NCBI GenBank assembly: GCA_033439295.1
Contig: JAVTLE010000007.1
Span: forward strand, 1,302,001-1,366,000
Source of the DNA: Deuterostichococcus epilithicus
Taxonomy: Eukaryota; Chlorophyta; Trebouxiophyceae; Prasiolales; Stichococcaceae
Direction: 5' to 3'
DNA: 64,000 bases
Below are positions 46,814 to 57,487 of this stretch, in pieces. A model generated the notes under the pieces. The model did no database searches and was not told the origin of the DNA. It saw only the letters and a list, made by a program, of their open reading frames with translations. A program made the translations under genes and the position numbers. Position 1 is the first letter of the stretch. Each line of letters begins with the position of its first letter.

Positions 46814-47457
46814 GCCGTCACCTTACGCACGCAACTTTTGAACTCGATCGTGCCAAGGTCCCATCTCAGCAGTGTAGAGGCCATGTCAGAGGTATACGTT
46901 GCCTGCGCACTGTCATACGTACATGCAAGAGACGGCGTTGCTTTTTTGAATGAAATGCATCGTGGCTACATCTCGCATCAAGCGAGATGAATTTGCATGG
47001 TGTTGCAGCGCCTGGACAGAGCTTTGTGACCTGTCACGGGGCAGGTGGTCTCGAGCGACCTCATCTAACCATTCACTCCGAAATCGAGCATGGTTCAGCA
47101 ACAATGTTTCGCAAGGCTCGCAAGGTGCAAAACAGCAGCGGGTCTGCAGGCTTCCAACAGTACCCTGGCAGCCTGTTCCTCAAGAATGGTCTTCAATGTT
47201 CCAAACGCGATGTCGCGCCGCCTACACCAGCGAGGTCACTGGCGCCGTCCGGGGTGGCCTGCTCCACGAAGCCCAGGCCTACCCCGCCGCTCTTGAGCGG
47301 GAGCTATGGAGGCCCGCGAAAAATGGTACTATCATTCAGGGCAGGCCCGGCCGCCCATCTCTGGCAACCTTCTCAGCCTTCCCGCTGTCCAAAGCAGCAA
47401 ATTGGGACGCATTCCGGCGCCCCACCGAGGCTGTCCCCCAGGGCGCAACAGGTACGA
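46814..47457. other. Intergenic stretch upstream of the 375-residue gene
   Basis: These 644 bases combine the promoter of the minus-strand gene starting at 46813 with the 3' UTR of the ShK/b561 gene. A plus-strand open frame (46950-47846) crosses it and runs antisense into the b561 last exon; I do not believe it is coding. Confidence 0.4.
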
Positions 47458-50400
47458 TCAGTCCCTGGCGAATTTTGAGGTGGCGAACGCCAGCTCCTCG
47501 TCATCGTCGCCGTCTTCCGGGTCCTCCAAGTCGAAGCGCTGGCCGCCATTCTCGACGGCGGCGCCGCCGCCGCCGCGCGTCAGCCCCTGCCGCTCCTCGC
47601 GGCTGCCGCCCACCATCTCCAGGCCGCCATCCTCGCCCGCCTGCATGGGTGCGGAGCGCAAATGTTCGGTGTCCAGGGTCGGTCAGGGTCGTTCCAGGCG
47701 TGCTGCGCCCTCTCGGCCCGAGGCCGCAGCCCGGGCGGGGCCATTGTGCTTTTGGGGGGCCAGGAGGAGGCGCGCCTTCCAGCGAGGCGCAGCTCAGCTG
47801 CGGGTTGAGCGAGCGACGGGAGGGCATCGCAAGCAAGCACTACTAGTCATTCCTGCTCAAGCTTGGCACACCTGAGTGCTCAAGCAAAGATCAACGTTCA
47901 CAGGCTGGGCAGTACCTGCTTGTAGCCCTCCAACTCGTGGCCGTAGATGCAGCGGCGCCCCTCCGCCACCAGCACCCACCTGCGGGACCCGAGACGCAGT
48001 GCTTTCTGGTTGCATGTCGCGATCAACACACACCAGCCATCTGGGGCTCACACCAGCAACTTGGCAGCATGTGCCGCCTGCACGCGGTGGCAGGACATGG
48101 GTCCCCCATGCAGCAGGGTTCTGGTTGTGAGGAAGGGAGGCGTTCCCGCCGAACAACCTCTCTCTCTGCCAGCACTCGAATTGCGACTGTTGCACTGACG
48201 GCGCACCCGGCAATGACGGCAACAAGGATGCCGTAGCCGATGGAGTACCAGGTGGCCAGCGGCTGCAGCAGCACCAACCCCTCCCAGTTGTTGAAGAGAG
48301 CAGCCACCAGAACCGTCCAGCCGGCGGCCCAGTGTGCCCACGCCCACGCGCCACGCAGGCTGGACTTCTTGTCCGGCCGCTTGAACAGCGACATGACCTG
48401 GAAGCAGGGAGCGATGGAGCGCTGTTGGTGACTGCAGAGCTGCAGGGAGACTGCAACATCTGAGGCGCGACGGCGTGCCTGGCCGCATGTCGTCGAGCGG
48501 GCAGTAACCAAGCGCCCGGACATGCATTGTGCAGAACTTGTATGGTCAGGCCGCTGCCTTGCTTAAACCTAGTCCAAAGGGGCGCTGAAACCTAGTCCGA
48601 GAGGGTATGCGGCATGTACACTTTGGAGGTCAGCCACTCCCGAACTAAACAAATTATAGCAGCCACTCCCAAAACGCAAACCATAACCAAACCGCCAGAC
48701 AGTTGTCTCAAGAGCCAGGCGTCTGGTTCTGAACCACAGGCCGCACCTGCAGGCTGGCGAGCACGAAGACGGCGATGCCGACGTACTTGTGGACCAGGTA
48801 AACCTTGTGTCGCTTCTGCCACGCCGCGTCGTGCAGCACCGCCTCACCGTCGTGCAGCAGCCGCCGCCCCGCGTTCTGCACCTCGTGCTGCGCAGGCAGG
48901 GGGACGAACTGTGTTTGCATGTTAAGCGCTGAGAATGGTCTGGTCAAGGCGTCATGCAGCAGCCGCCGTAAGTGCTAACCCTCAGTTCCAAACACTAACA
49001 CAGTCAAGGCGTGCTCGCGGCAGCCTGGACCACATGCTGCCACCTTGGTGTTCAGAGCAGACATCGGGACAAACACATGTGGCTGGCAGGGCTGACTCGG
49101 ATGTGCCTGATCAGAATTGAACGGGTCCACACTCAGTCAGAATGCATATTTATTCAAAACAAAATGTGACTTCAGGTGCGCCAGAGCCCGCACTGCATGC
49201 TCCATGTAGTGCGCCAGCTTGTGCATGCCGAGCGCCAAGAAGAAGCCGGCTAAGGCGACGATGTAGCCAATCGTCTGCAGGCAGAACAGGCGAGATGTCT
49301 CTAGACAGCCACATCCCACGCATTCCTCGTGTGCTTGTACACCCGACAGGAAGGGTTGCAGATGACACGCGACGCCTGCGAGAAGTGTGTCGACAGTGAA
49401 GGTGCTGGCGCAGTTGTGCTGCTGAGGCCCCAGTGCATAATCCTTAGGTTTGATTGTTGGGCACCTGCACGGCGCGGTGGGTGTTGAACCAGCCGCCCCA
49501 GAACTTCCCGTAGCGTGAGGTGAAGATGCCGAGCGGGATGATCGCGCCGAATGCAGACACCATGAGAATGCCGTGCACCTGCGCAGCGGCAGGCAGCGCT
49601 CGGTCGCGGGCACGAGCTGGGAAGTCCAGGAACGGGTGAGACAGGCAGCGAGGCGAGTGCCGCAGAGCATCGGCACCACGCAGAGCACCGGCGGGAAATG
49701 GCGCCGCAGATGGTGATGACGGCAGGCTATGAGGCGGACGAGTAGCAAGCTGCAACGAAGCATTCCAGGTAGAGCAGACGAGGTGGATCACGGTTTTGCA
49801 GCTGGGACCGGCGACTCACGTAGGCAAAAATGCTGTGTTTGTGCACAACCACAGTGCCCTCGTCCGTGTGCACCGTGACCGCGTCGCTATCGTCGCCGTC
49901 GCCGTCGCCGTGGTGCTTGACAATGTGCGTCGTGGCCACGTGTGACGGCGCCTGCGGAGGTGCGGTGCAAGGTGTCAAAACGTCTTCAGCATGCGGCACG
50001 CCACAAGGACGGCCTTCAAGTGCCTCTTTTGCTGGCGCTGTGGAGCGGGGAAGAAGGCTGGAGGGCGCTTTTGTGGGCTGGCAGATGTTGCAGGTCCTGT
50101 TTGCAGGGAGCTGGGGCCACTCACGAAGGCAATTTAACAGCACACATTGCCATAAGAAGGCGCCTTGAGAAAACACGTGCGTGCCTGTGTGGGGGGCAAG
50201 TCACCCTGTGCTGCCGCCGCGTCTCGCTCTGCCTGCTTTGCCTTGGCGAGCGCTGCTGCGACAGCGGCGGCGTCAACAGCTGCCGCGGCGGTCGGCGCCA
50301 CTGTCGGCGCATCTGTCGGCGCCATCGTCGGCGCAGCTGTCGGTGCCGGAGTTGGCACAGACGTCGGCGCGGCTGTTGGCGCGACTGTCGGCGCCGGCGT

Positions 50401-52366
50401 GGTCGCTGGCACGGCCACTGCTGCCGTGGGCGCCGGAGTCGTCACGCTGGCAAGTGGCGGCGCAGCCAAATCGTCTGGCTGGTCCAGCGGTCGGGTGTTC
50501 GCCAAATTCACTGCAGGCGCATTGCACACAAACGTCTCTCATTGTGGGACGCAGCAACCCGGCTGGGACTAGTATGAATGACACAAGACAGCCTTGGCGG
50601 TTGTATCAGATCTTTGCATGATCAGCGTTGCTGCTTGCGTCTGCAGCTTGCTGACAAGGGACGTCTCAGTTCGCAGCGCGCAGGCACCAATGCTGATCCA
50701 ACGATGCACCGACACACGCCGACAGCGACGCAGCACTGGCTGGCATGCAAAATGATGAACGAGATGCAGATGTGAACAACACACACCGTCGCAGCGCTCG
50801 CAGCTGGCGGCGCAGTAGCCCCAGTCGCGGACGTAGTGCTCATCGCACTTGCCGAACTCCTTCTGCTGCTGGCACGTGTAGTCGCCCGGCGGCGGGATGT
50901 CATTGCACGTACCTACGCGCCGGGAGGCAGGCCGTCAGCCGCCCAGGATCAGCAATCTGCATCATGCACCCTTGCGATGCCGCAATGGGGCTCAGCCACC
51001 AACCGGCTACTCTCGCCAAGGCCACATTCTCGGCTCTGCGACCTGGAGTCCTTGCACAGACCATCACACAGTTTACACACCAATCGTGAGCAGCAGCGCA
51101 CGGCCAGCGGAGGCACAGGAGGCGCACGCTCGCACCCAGGCAGCGGCCGCAGGTGCGCTTGCAAAAGTCGCCGGCCACCATGAAGTCCGCAAAGCACTTC
51201 TGGAAGTCGCGCTGCTCGTCGCAGCCATAATTGCCGGGCGGCGGGTGGTCGCTGCACAGGTCTGCGCGCACCAAACAATCAGGATGACCGGCGCTGCGGC
51301 TGGGCATGCGGCCCAACATCCTCGACAGGTGACCGGCGCCCCCGCACGAGGGTACTGTCCGCTCTTCCACGCAGGTGTGGTAACAGACTTGCAGGTGCGG
51401 CCACAGACCGGCAGGCCACAGTTGCCGCCGTGCAGCTGCGGCGTGTCTGCCCCTTCCGGAGAGTCCTGCCCCGAGTCTGGGGGACGCATCCCCCGAGTCT
51501 GGAGCCGCCGATGAGCGCTGCGGCTGATCGCAGGCTTGCGCGCGGAGCCGCCGCCCACCTTTGTGGCTGGCGTGCGGCAAGCCGTCAGCAGGCGCTGGCG
51601 CCTCCGCGGCAATCACGGCATCCTCGACTCGCTTGTGCTGTCGCTGCGCAATGAGCGCCTCTGCCAGGCCGCCGTGGTTCAGGTGTGCCTTAGGAGCCTG
51701 CGCAACTGGCCGCGGGTCATTGGCGGCGGCAGGATCATTACCGTCTGGCGACGCCGCTTGCGGGGAGGCAGCCTGCGCGAGCATGCGGCGCGGTCCCTGC
51801 AGCATGCCGCCCGCCGCTAGACCGCCCAGCGCTGCCGTGCATGGACGCTCTAGGCCCTGCATTTGATGGCACAAATCACGTCGATTGAGAGCCAACTCGT
51901 CAGTCAAGGTGTGGTTGGTCGAAACGTTGCCAGACGGCCAGCAGCTTGCGGAGGAACGAGCGGACCGTGCATCAACGTACTGATGAGTTAGGTGGCAGAG
52001 CCGCACATGATTGTGATTCGCGGATCGCGAGCTCGGTTAGGCACGCATTGTGTTCCACACAAGGTTTCCCACATGCGCAAACGTTGTCGAGGATGTTTGC
52101 TGTTTGAATCTGCTAGAATCTCATACGCCAGAAGACTTGCAAGCAGCAGGCTGGCATAGGCTAAGACTCGGACCAGCCTGCCTCAACAGATCTATCTGCC
52201 CGAGTTCAAATGCTCCAGCCGCTGCGGGCGGCGTTTCGATAAAATAGGAGAGTCCGCAGAAAGGCACCTGACGAGAGTTGCTATCGCATGGTCGCTCCGC
52301 TGCGGCTCCATGGAGCGCGCAAAGCGCAGCCACCAGCACCAGTGGCAGACAAACACGACCTGACAT
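47458..52366 (-). CDS. Secreted-type ShK / cytochrome b561 fusion protein
   Basis: Cytochrome b561 proteins move electrons across membranes, often from ascorbate to ferric iron or monodehydroascorbate. Exon 1 (52366-52268) is a signal peptide (MSGRVCLPLVLVAALCALHG) ending near AAAERPC. After an unresolved Cys-containing region (about 52005-51300), exons 51261-51136 and 50912-50787 each encode one ShK domain with six cysteines. Exon 50510-50205 is a Thr/Pro-repeat linker ending in an Ala-rich helix. The b561 core then follows in phase: 49951-49820, 49578-49465, 49274-49194, 48887-48747, 48397-48207, 47979-47916, 47640-47458. It carries four expected heme histidines (VHGILMV, NTHRAVQ, LVHKYVG, WAHWAAG) and about five hydrophobic spans. 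The His/Asp-rich segment before the first span (HIVKHHGDGDGDD) may bind metal. A phase mismatch between the linker and the core implies an extra small exon around 50000-50100. ShK in place of the usual DOMON domain is unusual. Confidence 0.85.
50787..51261 (-). repeat. Tandem ShK exons (126 bases each, phase 1-1)
   Basis: Exons 51261-51136 and 50912-50787 are both exactly 126 bases, both phase 1 at each end, and encode CSDHPPPGNYGC... and CNDIPPPGDYTC... with matching cysteine spacing and a final CGRC / CERC. They are clearly products of an exon duplication. Confidence 0.9.
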
Positions 52367-52897
52367 CCCGCTGCTAGCACCTCCGCATCGACCCGCAGCG
52401 CACTTCCGTGTGACGATAGAGATGCAGATCACGGTGCCCAACACGGCTAAGTCTGAAGTGTGTGTGCAAACCAAGGCTGGGCTGCAACTTTCACGTGACC
52501 TGCAGGGCTTTGCTGAGAGAGTGAACAAAAGTCGCTTTGACAAGTTCAGCGTATTGAATCATGACGCGCTAGTTCGTTTCCAGCTATCCGACGTTGGTGT
52601 CTGACTGCCGGCCGGCGACATCGCTGGGTCGAAAATTCACTCACTCCAATTGCTCGAGCACTGCCCGGTCGCCAGCATAAGCTCGTGTGCAACTTGTGAT
52701 CACGAGTACAGAAATCAACTTTCCGATAATTCAAAACTAGTGCTGGCAAGACTGCGAGCCCGTGATCGTTCGCACACCGTCAGCGTCAGGACTGCGGCGC
52801 CAGGGTGTGTGGCGTCTTTTCAATGTAGGCAGCTGGTGGCAGCAGGGCCGGCAGCCCGCTGCACGCTAGCTGTTTGAATCTTGACCAGCACGCAGCC
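52367..52897. promoter_or_regulatory. Divergent promoter of the ShK/b561 gene and the MRS2-like gene
   Basis: 531 bases between two divergent start codons, with locally lower GC (52500-52740). No specific element is assigned. Confidence 0.5.
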
Positions 52898-55800
52898 ATG
52901 GCGGACGCGCGCGCGGAGGCAAATCCGCTGGCAAAATTGGATGTGCCGGCGATCCGCACAAACGGCACCGGCGCCGCCGCCGCGCACGGCAATGGCACCC
53001 AGCACAGCGCCTCAGACAACACCCTCGCCAGCAGGTGAGGCGTGTCACAAGGATGGCGGGCTGCGTGCTCAGCGGGTGCCTGCCATAAGAGAACGTGTAA
53101 TCGCTTGCCAGATGGCATTCGAACAGGTCAGAGAGCCGCGCACGCGGCATCTGGCAGTTGCACAGCGTGTGGCAGGCCCCGAAAACAAGACAGCCCAGTG
53201 GCTCGCGACACCCGTCACGGAGGCCTCACACTCCTCGCTTCCACGAACTGGACACCACACACCGAAGAAGCACGCCACTACTTGTGCGGAACGGATCTGA
53301 AAGAAATATCGTGGTGGCCGTCCCCGCCCGCAGGCTGCTGCTGGGCAAGAGCAAGAAGGCGCTGGGCAACAAGTTGCGCCACCGCTGGCTGCGCATGGAC
53401 GCCGACGGTGAGACGTGTGAGGTCACCATGAGCAAGGCCGCCATCCACCACCGCCTTGGCGTACAGGTGCGGGCGTTGTGTGGGTTTGCACGGTTTCAAC
53501 GGTGTGTCAGGAAGCTTGGGGGTGCAGCGTGCGTGCGGAGCGTGTTGGCTGCATCATCACCCAACCGCAGCAGGGAGCTCTGTGCGCCCATCGGGGCAGA
53601 GCGCTCCACAATTCCTGCTCGCAAATCGTCGCGCAATCGTCAGCCCGGCGCCAGGAGCGGAGCACCCATGCATCCTTTCGACATGTGACGGGCCTGCGGT
53701 CGCAGCCGCGGGACCTGCGGCTGCTGGACGCGCAGCCGAGCAGCTCGCCGCCGGCCCTGCTCGTGCGCGATAAGGCTGTCGTCATCAACCTTGAGTTCCT
53801 CAAGTGCATCATCACCACCGGCGAGGCCTCTGAATGCCACCACCCTCACCTGCATTCTCTCATGGACCGCAGGCGCGTCCTGCTGCAGGATGTCTGATTG
53901 CACTTTGCGGCCCTGAATGGACAGAGTGTGCAGGCTGCACCGCAGCTCCACTGTCCCCCCCGGGAACACAGCCCACGGGCGTGCGGAACCAGCGATGCGA
54001 CGATGCAAACCACGTGTGCCCCTCCTCGCTGCAGAGTTCGTGATGATCATGGACTCGGGGGAGGAGCGCGTCGCCGCCTTCGTGCAGGAGCACCGTCGCC
54101 GCCTGCGGGTGCGGTTTGGCGCCACCCCCGACATCATAATTCGAACCTGCCGGGCTTCGCACAGCACGTTCCTCATCGCCTGCCTGGCATGCTCACGTGG
54201 CGCACAATGTCTGCAGTCGCTCTGTCCCGCACTGGCAGGCGGTGGGCGCCGCAGGGTTGCCGCCCTGATCGATGGGGCCGTCAATGTGTGGCTGCGTCCG
54301 GGACGTCGTCTAAGTGCTGCGCTTGTGGCGAGTTTCAGGACCCGGAGGACTGGGGCACCAAGCACGGCGATGGCGGCGACGGCGGCGACGGTCTGCACAA
54401 AATGGGCGGCGGCGACGGCGACTTCCGCTCCCTGCTCAGCTCGCTGCCGGGCATCACGGAGGAGGCGCCCTTCGAGCTGCGCGCGCTCGAGGTCGGGCAC
54501 TCGAAAGCTGGCTGCTGTGGAGCCTGGCTGCTATGGGCGTATGGGGCTGGAGCCTCTGTGTCGACAGCCTTCAGAAGACATTGCGCACAGTCACAATGCT
54601 CAAGCGACCCCGCCACTGCCTGCAGGCGGTGCTGGACTGATGTTCCTGGAGGTGCCTGCTGACCACAAACTGGTTCTGAACGTGCCGGCAGACCAGCTTG
54701 ACCGCATGTCTTCCCCCAGGTGGTGCTGGACTTTGTGACCATGTTCCTGGAGTACCTGGTGACGGATCTGGAGCGTGCGGCGCACCCCGTGCTGGACGCC
54801 ATCGTGCAGAAGGTGCCGCGCTCCGTGCGCCATCGGAGCACTGGGGCCGTTCTCACCCTGGTCCAGCCTGAAGCCCCACAGCAAGCGCACTCCATGCCGC
54901 CCGTATGTCGCCCGTGCGGCATGCGGCGGAGCGACTTGACAGGCCCAGGGGGCGCCCTGCGTCGGGAACCCTTGCAGCATGCCGGGCATGGGGGCCCGCG
55001 CTGGGGCAGGCCAGCGTTCGAAGGTCAAGGGGGGTGTGGTGCTCGGCCGCAGGTGACGATGCGGCGGCTGGACCGGTTGCGCAGCGTCAAGAATCGCATG
55101 GTGCGCCTCAACACGCGCGTCGAGACGGTGCGCATCCTTCATTCGGCTTGCTGCCAGCACTTCTGTGCTCGAGCTTCACTTGGCCTGGCGTGTCAGCCAG
55201 CCGGGCTCAGCACAGCTGGGTGTGCACAGCAGGCTGGCCCGCTTCGTGCCGGCGCACAGGCTCTGTGACAGGGCTCAGCACTCACCCGCGATGCTGCGAG
55301 GTCATAGCGTGCAGTTCTGCCACTGCATCGCGCGCAGAGGCAGATGCTGGAACCCAGCTGTGCCTGCTGCGCAAGCACTGTGGGGGTCGTCAGCCTAGGC
55401 CACACAGCTCTGGGCAAGCCAATATGCGTTGATGCACCATGGACGATGCCTTCATCGATTTCTGGTCGACGGCGCCTGCAGATCCGGGAGCTGCTGGAGA
55501 AGCTGCTGGACGATGACGAGGACATGCGCGACATGAACCTGTCCGCCAGGTGCGGCCGCCGCGCCACATGCGGCCGGCTGTTCGTTGCTCCTGGCGTCCG
55601 CCCCCATCTGTGCCTGTCCCGCACACCCTTTGGGCGTGCCCTTGTATGCCGAGACAGCGCCACCAGAATTGGCAGGCCCCAGCTGACGCCGCAACCTTGT
55701 TGGAAACTTCCCGATCCGTTTGCGCCCGTGACCGGCAAGTGTGGCCCCTGCCGCCCCGCAGGGCGCGCAACGCGGCGATGACGGAGTGGCGCGCCACGGG

Positions 55801-57058
55801 TGGCACCACGACGCCGCGCGGCGCGGGCGCGGTGCGGGAATTCCTGAGCCGCGCCTCCCTCGCGGCCTACGACAAGGAGGAGGAGCAGGAGCGCGACAAG
55901 GACCAGGCGCGTGTGATAGGAATTTTCCTTTAGGTTTAGGGTTTGTCTTCGAGTTTGGTCCTCAAAGCCAGCAGTTTCATTGGCTGATTACCCCTCGTTA
56001 GGTGGTTTAGGTGGTATAGGTGGTATATGGTTTGTAGCCCTGGTTTTAGGATGGTTTATACCCCTGGTGATTACCCCTCGATAGTTTTTACCCCTCGTTT
56101 GGTGGTAGCTGAGAGCGGCTGATCACCCCTGGATGTGGTGCTCCTCATCGGAGAGCTTCCACGAAGGGTGCACGTGCGACACGGACGGCATGGGTTTCAA
56201 CGAGGCTGCACAGTGCTCCTCAGTCCTCGCGGCAATAGATGCAACGGGCGGCGGCAGGTCTGTGCCCGCACGGCACCGAGGACGGGCGCTGTAGGGATAT
56301 ATGCACTCAACAACCACTGCTGAACAGACCTTCGGCAAAGTACGATGCAATGCCTCTGCGTTGCAGGTGGAGCAGGTGCTGGAGACGTAAGAAACTGACT
56401 TTACTTCGACTAACGAAATTTGTTAACCTCTCAAATCCCTCTCGATCTAACGCCACAGGTGGAGCAGGTGCTGGAGACGTACTTCATGAACCTGGACAAC
56501 ACGTACAACAAGCTGCAGACGCTGGCCGAGTACGTGGACGACACAGAGGACTACGTGAAGTTTGAGATCGACACCCAGCGCAACCGCTTCATTGAGGTGC
56601 GGCGATGACCATGCAGAGACGCCATTCGTCTGTTGTTCCGGGGTTTGCGCGTGAGGTTCACTTGCCTGTGTCTTCTCACGATTTTTCTGTGCACCAGCCT
56701 GCCGGCTGGCGGCAGCCACAAGCGTGCTTCAGGTAGCCTGCGTCCTGCACATTGCGGTCCCCGCACAATGCTACCAGCTATCCACCAGCTCAACCACTGA
56801 AAATCGCCACTTCTTCCTGATGCGCAGTACCGGCTGGTCATCCAGTTCTTCATGGTGGCTGCGCTGACGGCGACCAACGTCTTCAACGTGTTCACCACCA
56901 ATCTGGGCACCACGGGCCTGGCGCTCGGGGCGGGGACCTCCTTCCGGGACGTCCCCGCAAACTTCACCGTCACCGCGGTCGTCTCCTGCGCCGGCGCCAG
57001 CGTGCTGCTGTTCCTGGGCCTGGCGTACGCGCGCCACAAGCGCCTGCTGCTGTGGTGA
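52898..57058 (+). CDS. MRS2/CorA-family Mg2+ transporter paralogue lacking the GMN motif
   Basis: Family members form pentameric Mg2+ channels. Exons: 52898-53034, 53334-53466, 53706-53820, 54035-54108, 54339-54491, 54720-54812, 55053-55127, 55482-55549, 55762-55906, 56459-56596, 56828-57058; 1362 bases, 453 residues. The long helical cytosolic/matrix part (INLEFLKCIITT, MDSGEERVAAFVQE, RLDRLRSVKNRMVRLNTRVE, IRELLEKLLDDDEDMRDMNL, YFMNLDNTYNKLQTLAEYVD) matches MRS2 closely, and two C-terminal spans follow. At residues 400-402 (56894-56902), where the family has GMN, it reads TTN (FNVFTTNLG). An Asp/Gly-rich insert (HGDGGDGGDG) precedes PFELRALE. Introns at 53821 and possibly 55907 begin with GC. 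It is arranged tail to tail with a GMN-containing paralogue; many exon lengths (115, 74, 75, 68, 138) are identical between the two. It may be a non-conducting or differently selective subunit (inference). Confidence 0.93.
53821..54034 (+). other. GC-AG intron in the MRS2-like gene
   Basis: The exon ends ATC-ACC-ACC-G and is followed by GCGAGG; the next exon opens AG-TTC-GTG-ATG-ATC in phase 1. GT candidates further on (near 53876 and 53893) give phase 0 and an immediate stop. At the same codon position the paralogue splices from ACCACCG|GTGCGT (60627/60626). Confidence 0.85.
55929..55944 (+). repeat. Telomere-like motif in MRS2-like intron 9
   Basis: TTTAGGTTTAGGGTTT begins 22 bases after the donor at 55907, similar in position to the motifs in RAD16 intron 2 and NADS intron 5. 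Confidence 0.5.
55988..56123 (+). repeat. Degenerate TTACCCCTCG repeats within intron 9
   Basis: Three exact copies of TTACCCCTCG (55988, 56071, 56088) and two variants (near 56058 and 56114) alternate with GGTGGTTTAGG/GGTGGTATAGG units (56001-56035). The block is strand-asymmetric and unlike neighbouring introns. Confidence 0.75.
56364..56481 (+). repeat. Duplicated splice-acceptor segment (26-base direct repeat)
   Basis: The 26 bases spanning the acceptor CAG and the first 23 bases of exon 10 occur at 56364-56389 and again at 56456-56481, 92 bases apart. Only the second copy continues into YFMNLDN. The first copy is followed by GTAAGA, a good donor sequence. Using it as an extra 20-base exon would shift the frame. 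Confidence 0.9.
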
Positions 57059-57487
57059 CCGTCGGGCCCCGGCAGGCTCTCTTGCCGGTGCGGCCGGGGA
57101 CGGGTGGAGGCGGGCGCAGCGGCTAACGGCGGCGCCAAAAGGGGTCGGTGCGCAGGTCTTCGACATTGCTTAGATGGCCAGGCTACAGGGCAATAGGAGC
57201 GCAGCATAGGAATGTTGTAGGTGTGGCGCCGAACCTACAAAGTGCGCCCAGTGAGGTGTACTCAGAATGAGTGTTTTGTTGCGAACCCTCATAAATCAAC
57301 CGTTGGTTTGGTACATGGTGTTCTGGTCGTAGTGTTCGGTCCTTCTCTAAGGTCTCTCCTGACCTCCTGAGACGCTGCAACGCTGACACTGGACGGTTAG
57401 TGCATGCGCTTTTGACACCCTCCATATATGTGACCGCTGGCACAGGGTCTTGAGCGAACTTGAACACCTCCTAAGTACCTACGCGTC
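57059..57487. other. Convergent 3' region of the MRS2 pair
   Basis: 429 bases between the two stop codons, holding both 3' UTRs. No TGTAA is obvious; AT content rises around 57270-57330. No exon is seen. Confidence 0.5.

Larger units (their letters stand above)
55907..56458 (+). other. Unusually long intron 9 of the MRS2-like gene, possible GC donor
   Basis: The paralogue splices after RDKDQ at CAG|GTGCTG. Here the same position reads CAG|GCGCGT. A GT two codons further on (GCGCGT|GTGATA) also keeps the frame, adding Ala-Arg, so the donor is ambiguous. At 552 bases the intron is longer than its neighbours and carries the telomere-like, CCCCT and duplicated-acceptor elements listed separately. 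Confidence 0.55.

Noticed and set aside
46950-47846. 298-codon plus-strand open frame
   Set aside because: It overlaps the last ShK/b561 exon antisense and has no recognisable domain or good start context.
50900-52006. 368-codon minus-strand open frame taken as one exon
   Set aside because: It includes a true ShK exon, but the acceptor before it (at 51262) and the donor after it (at 51135) show that it is interrupted. The reading of the upstream part remains unsettled.
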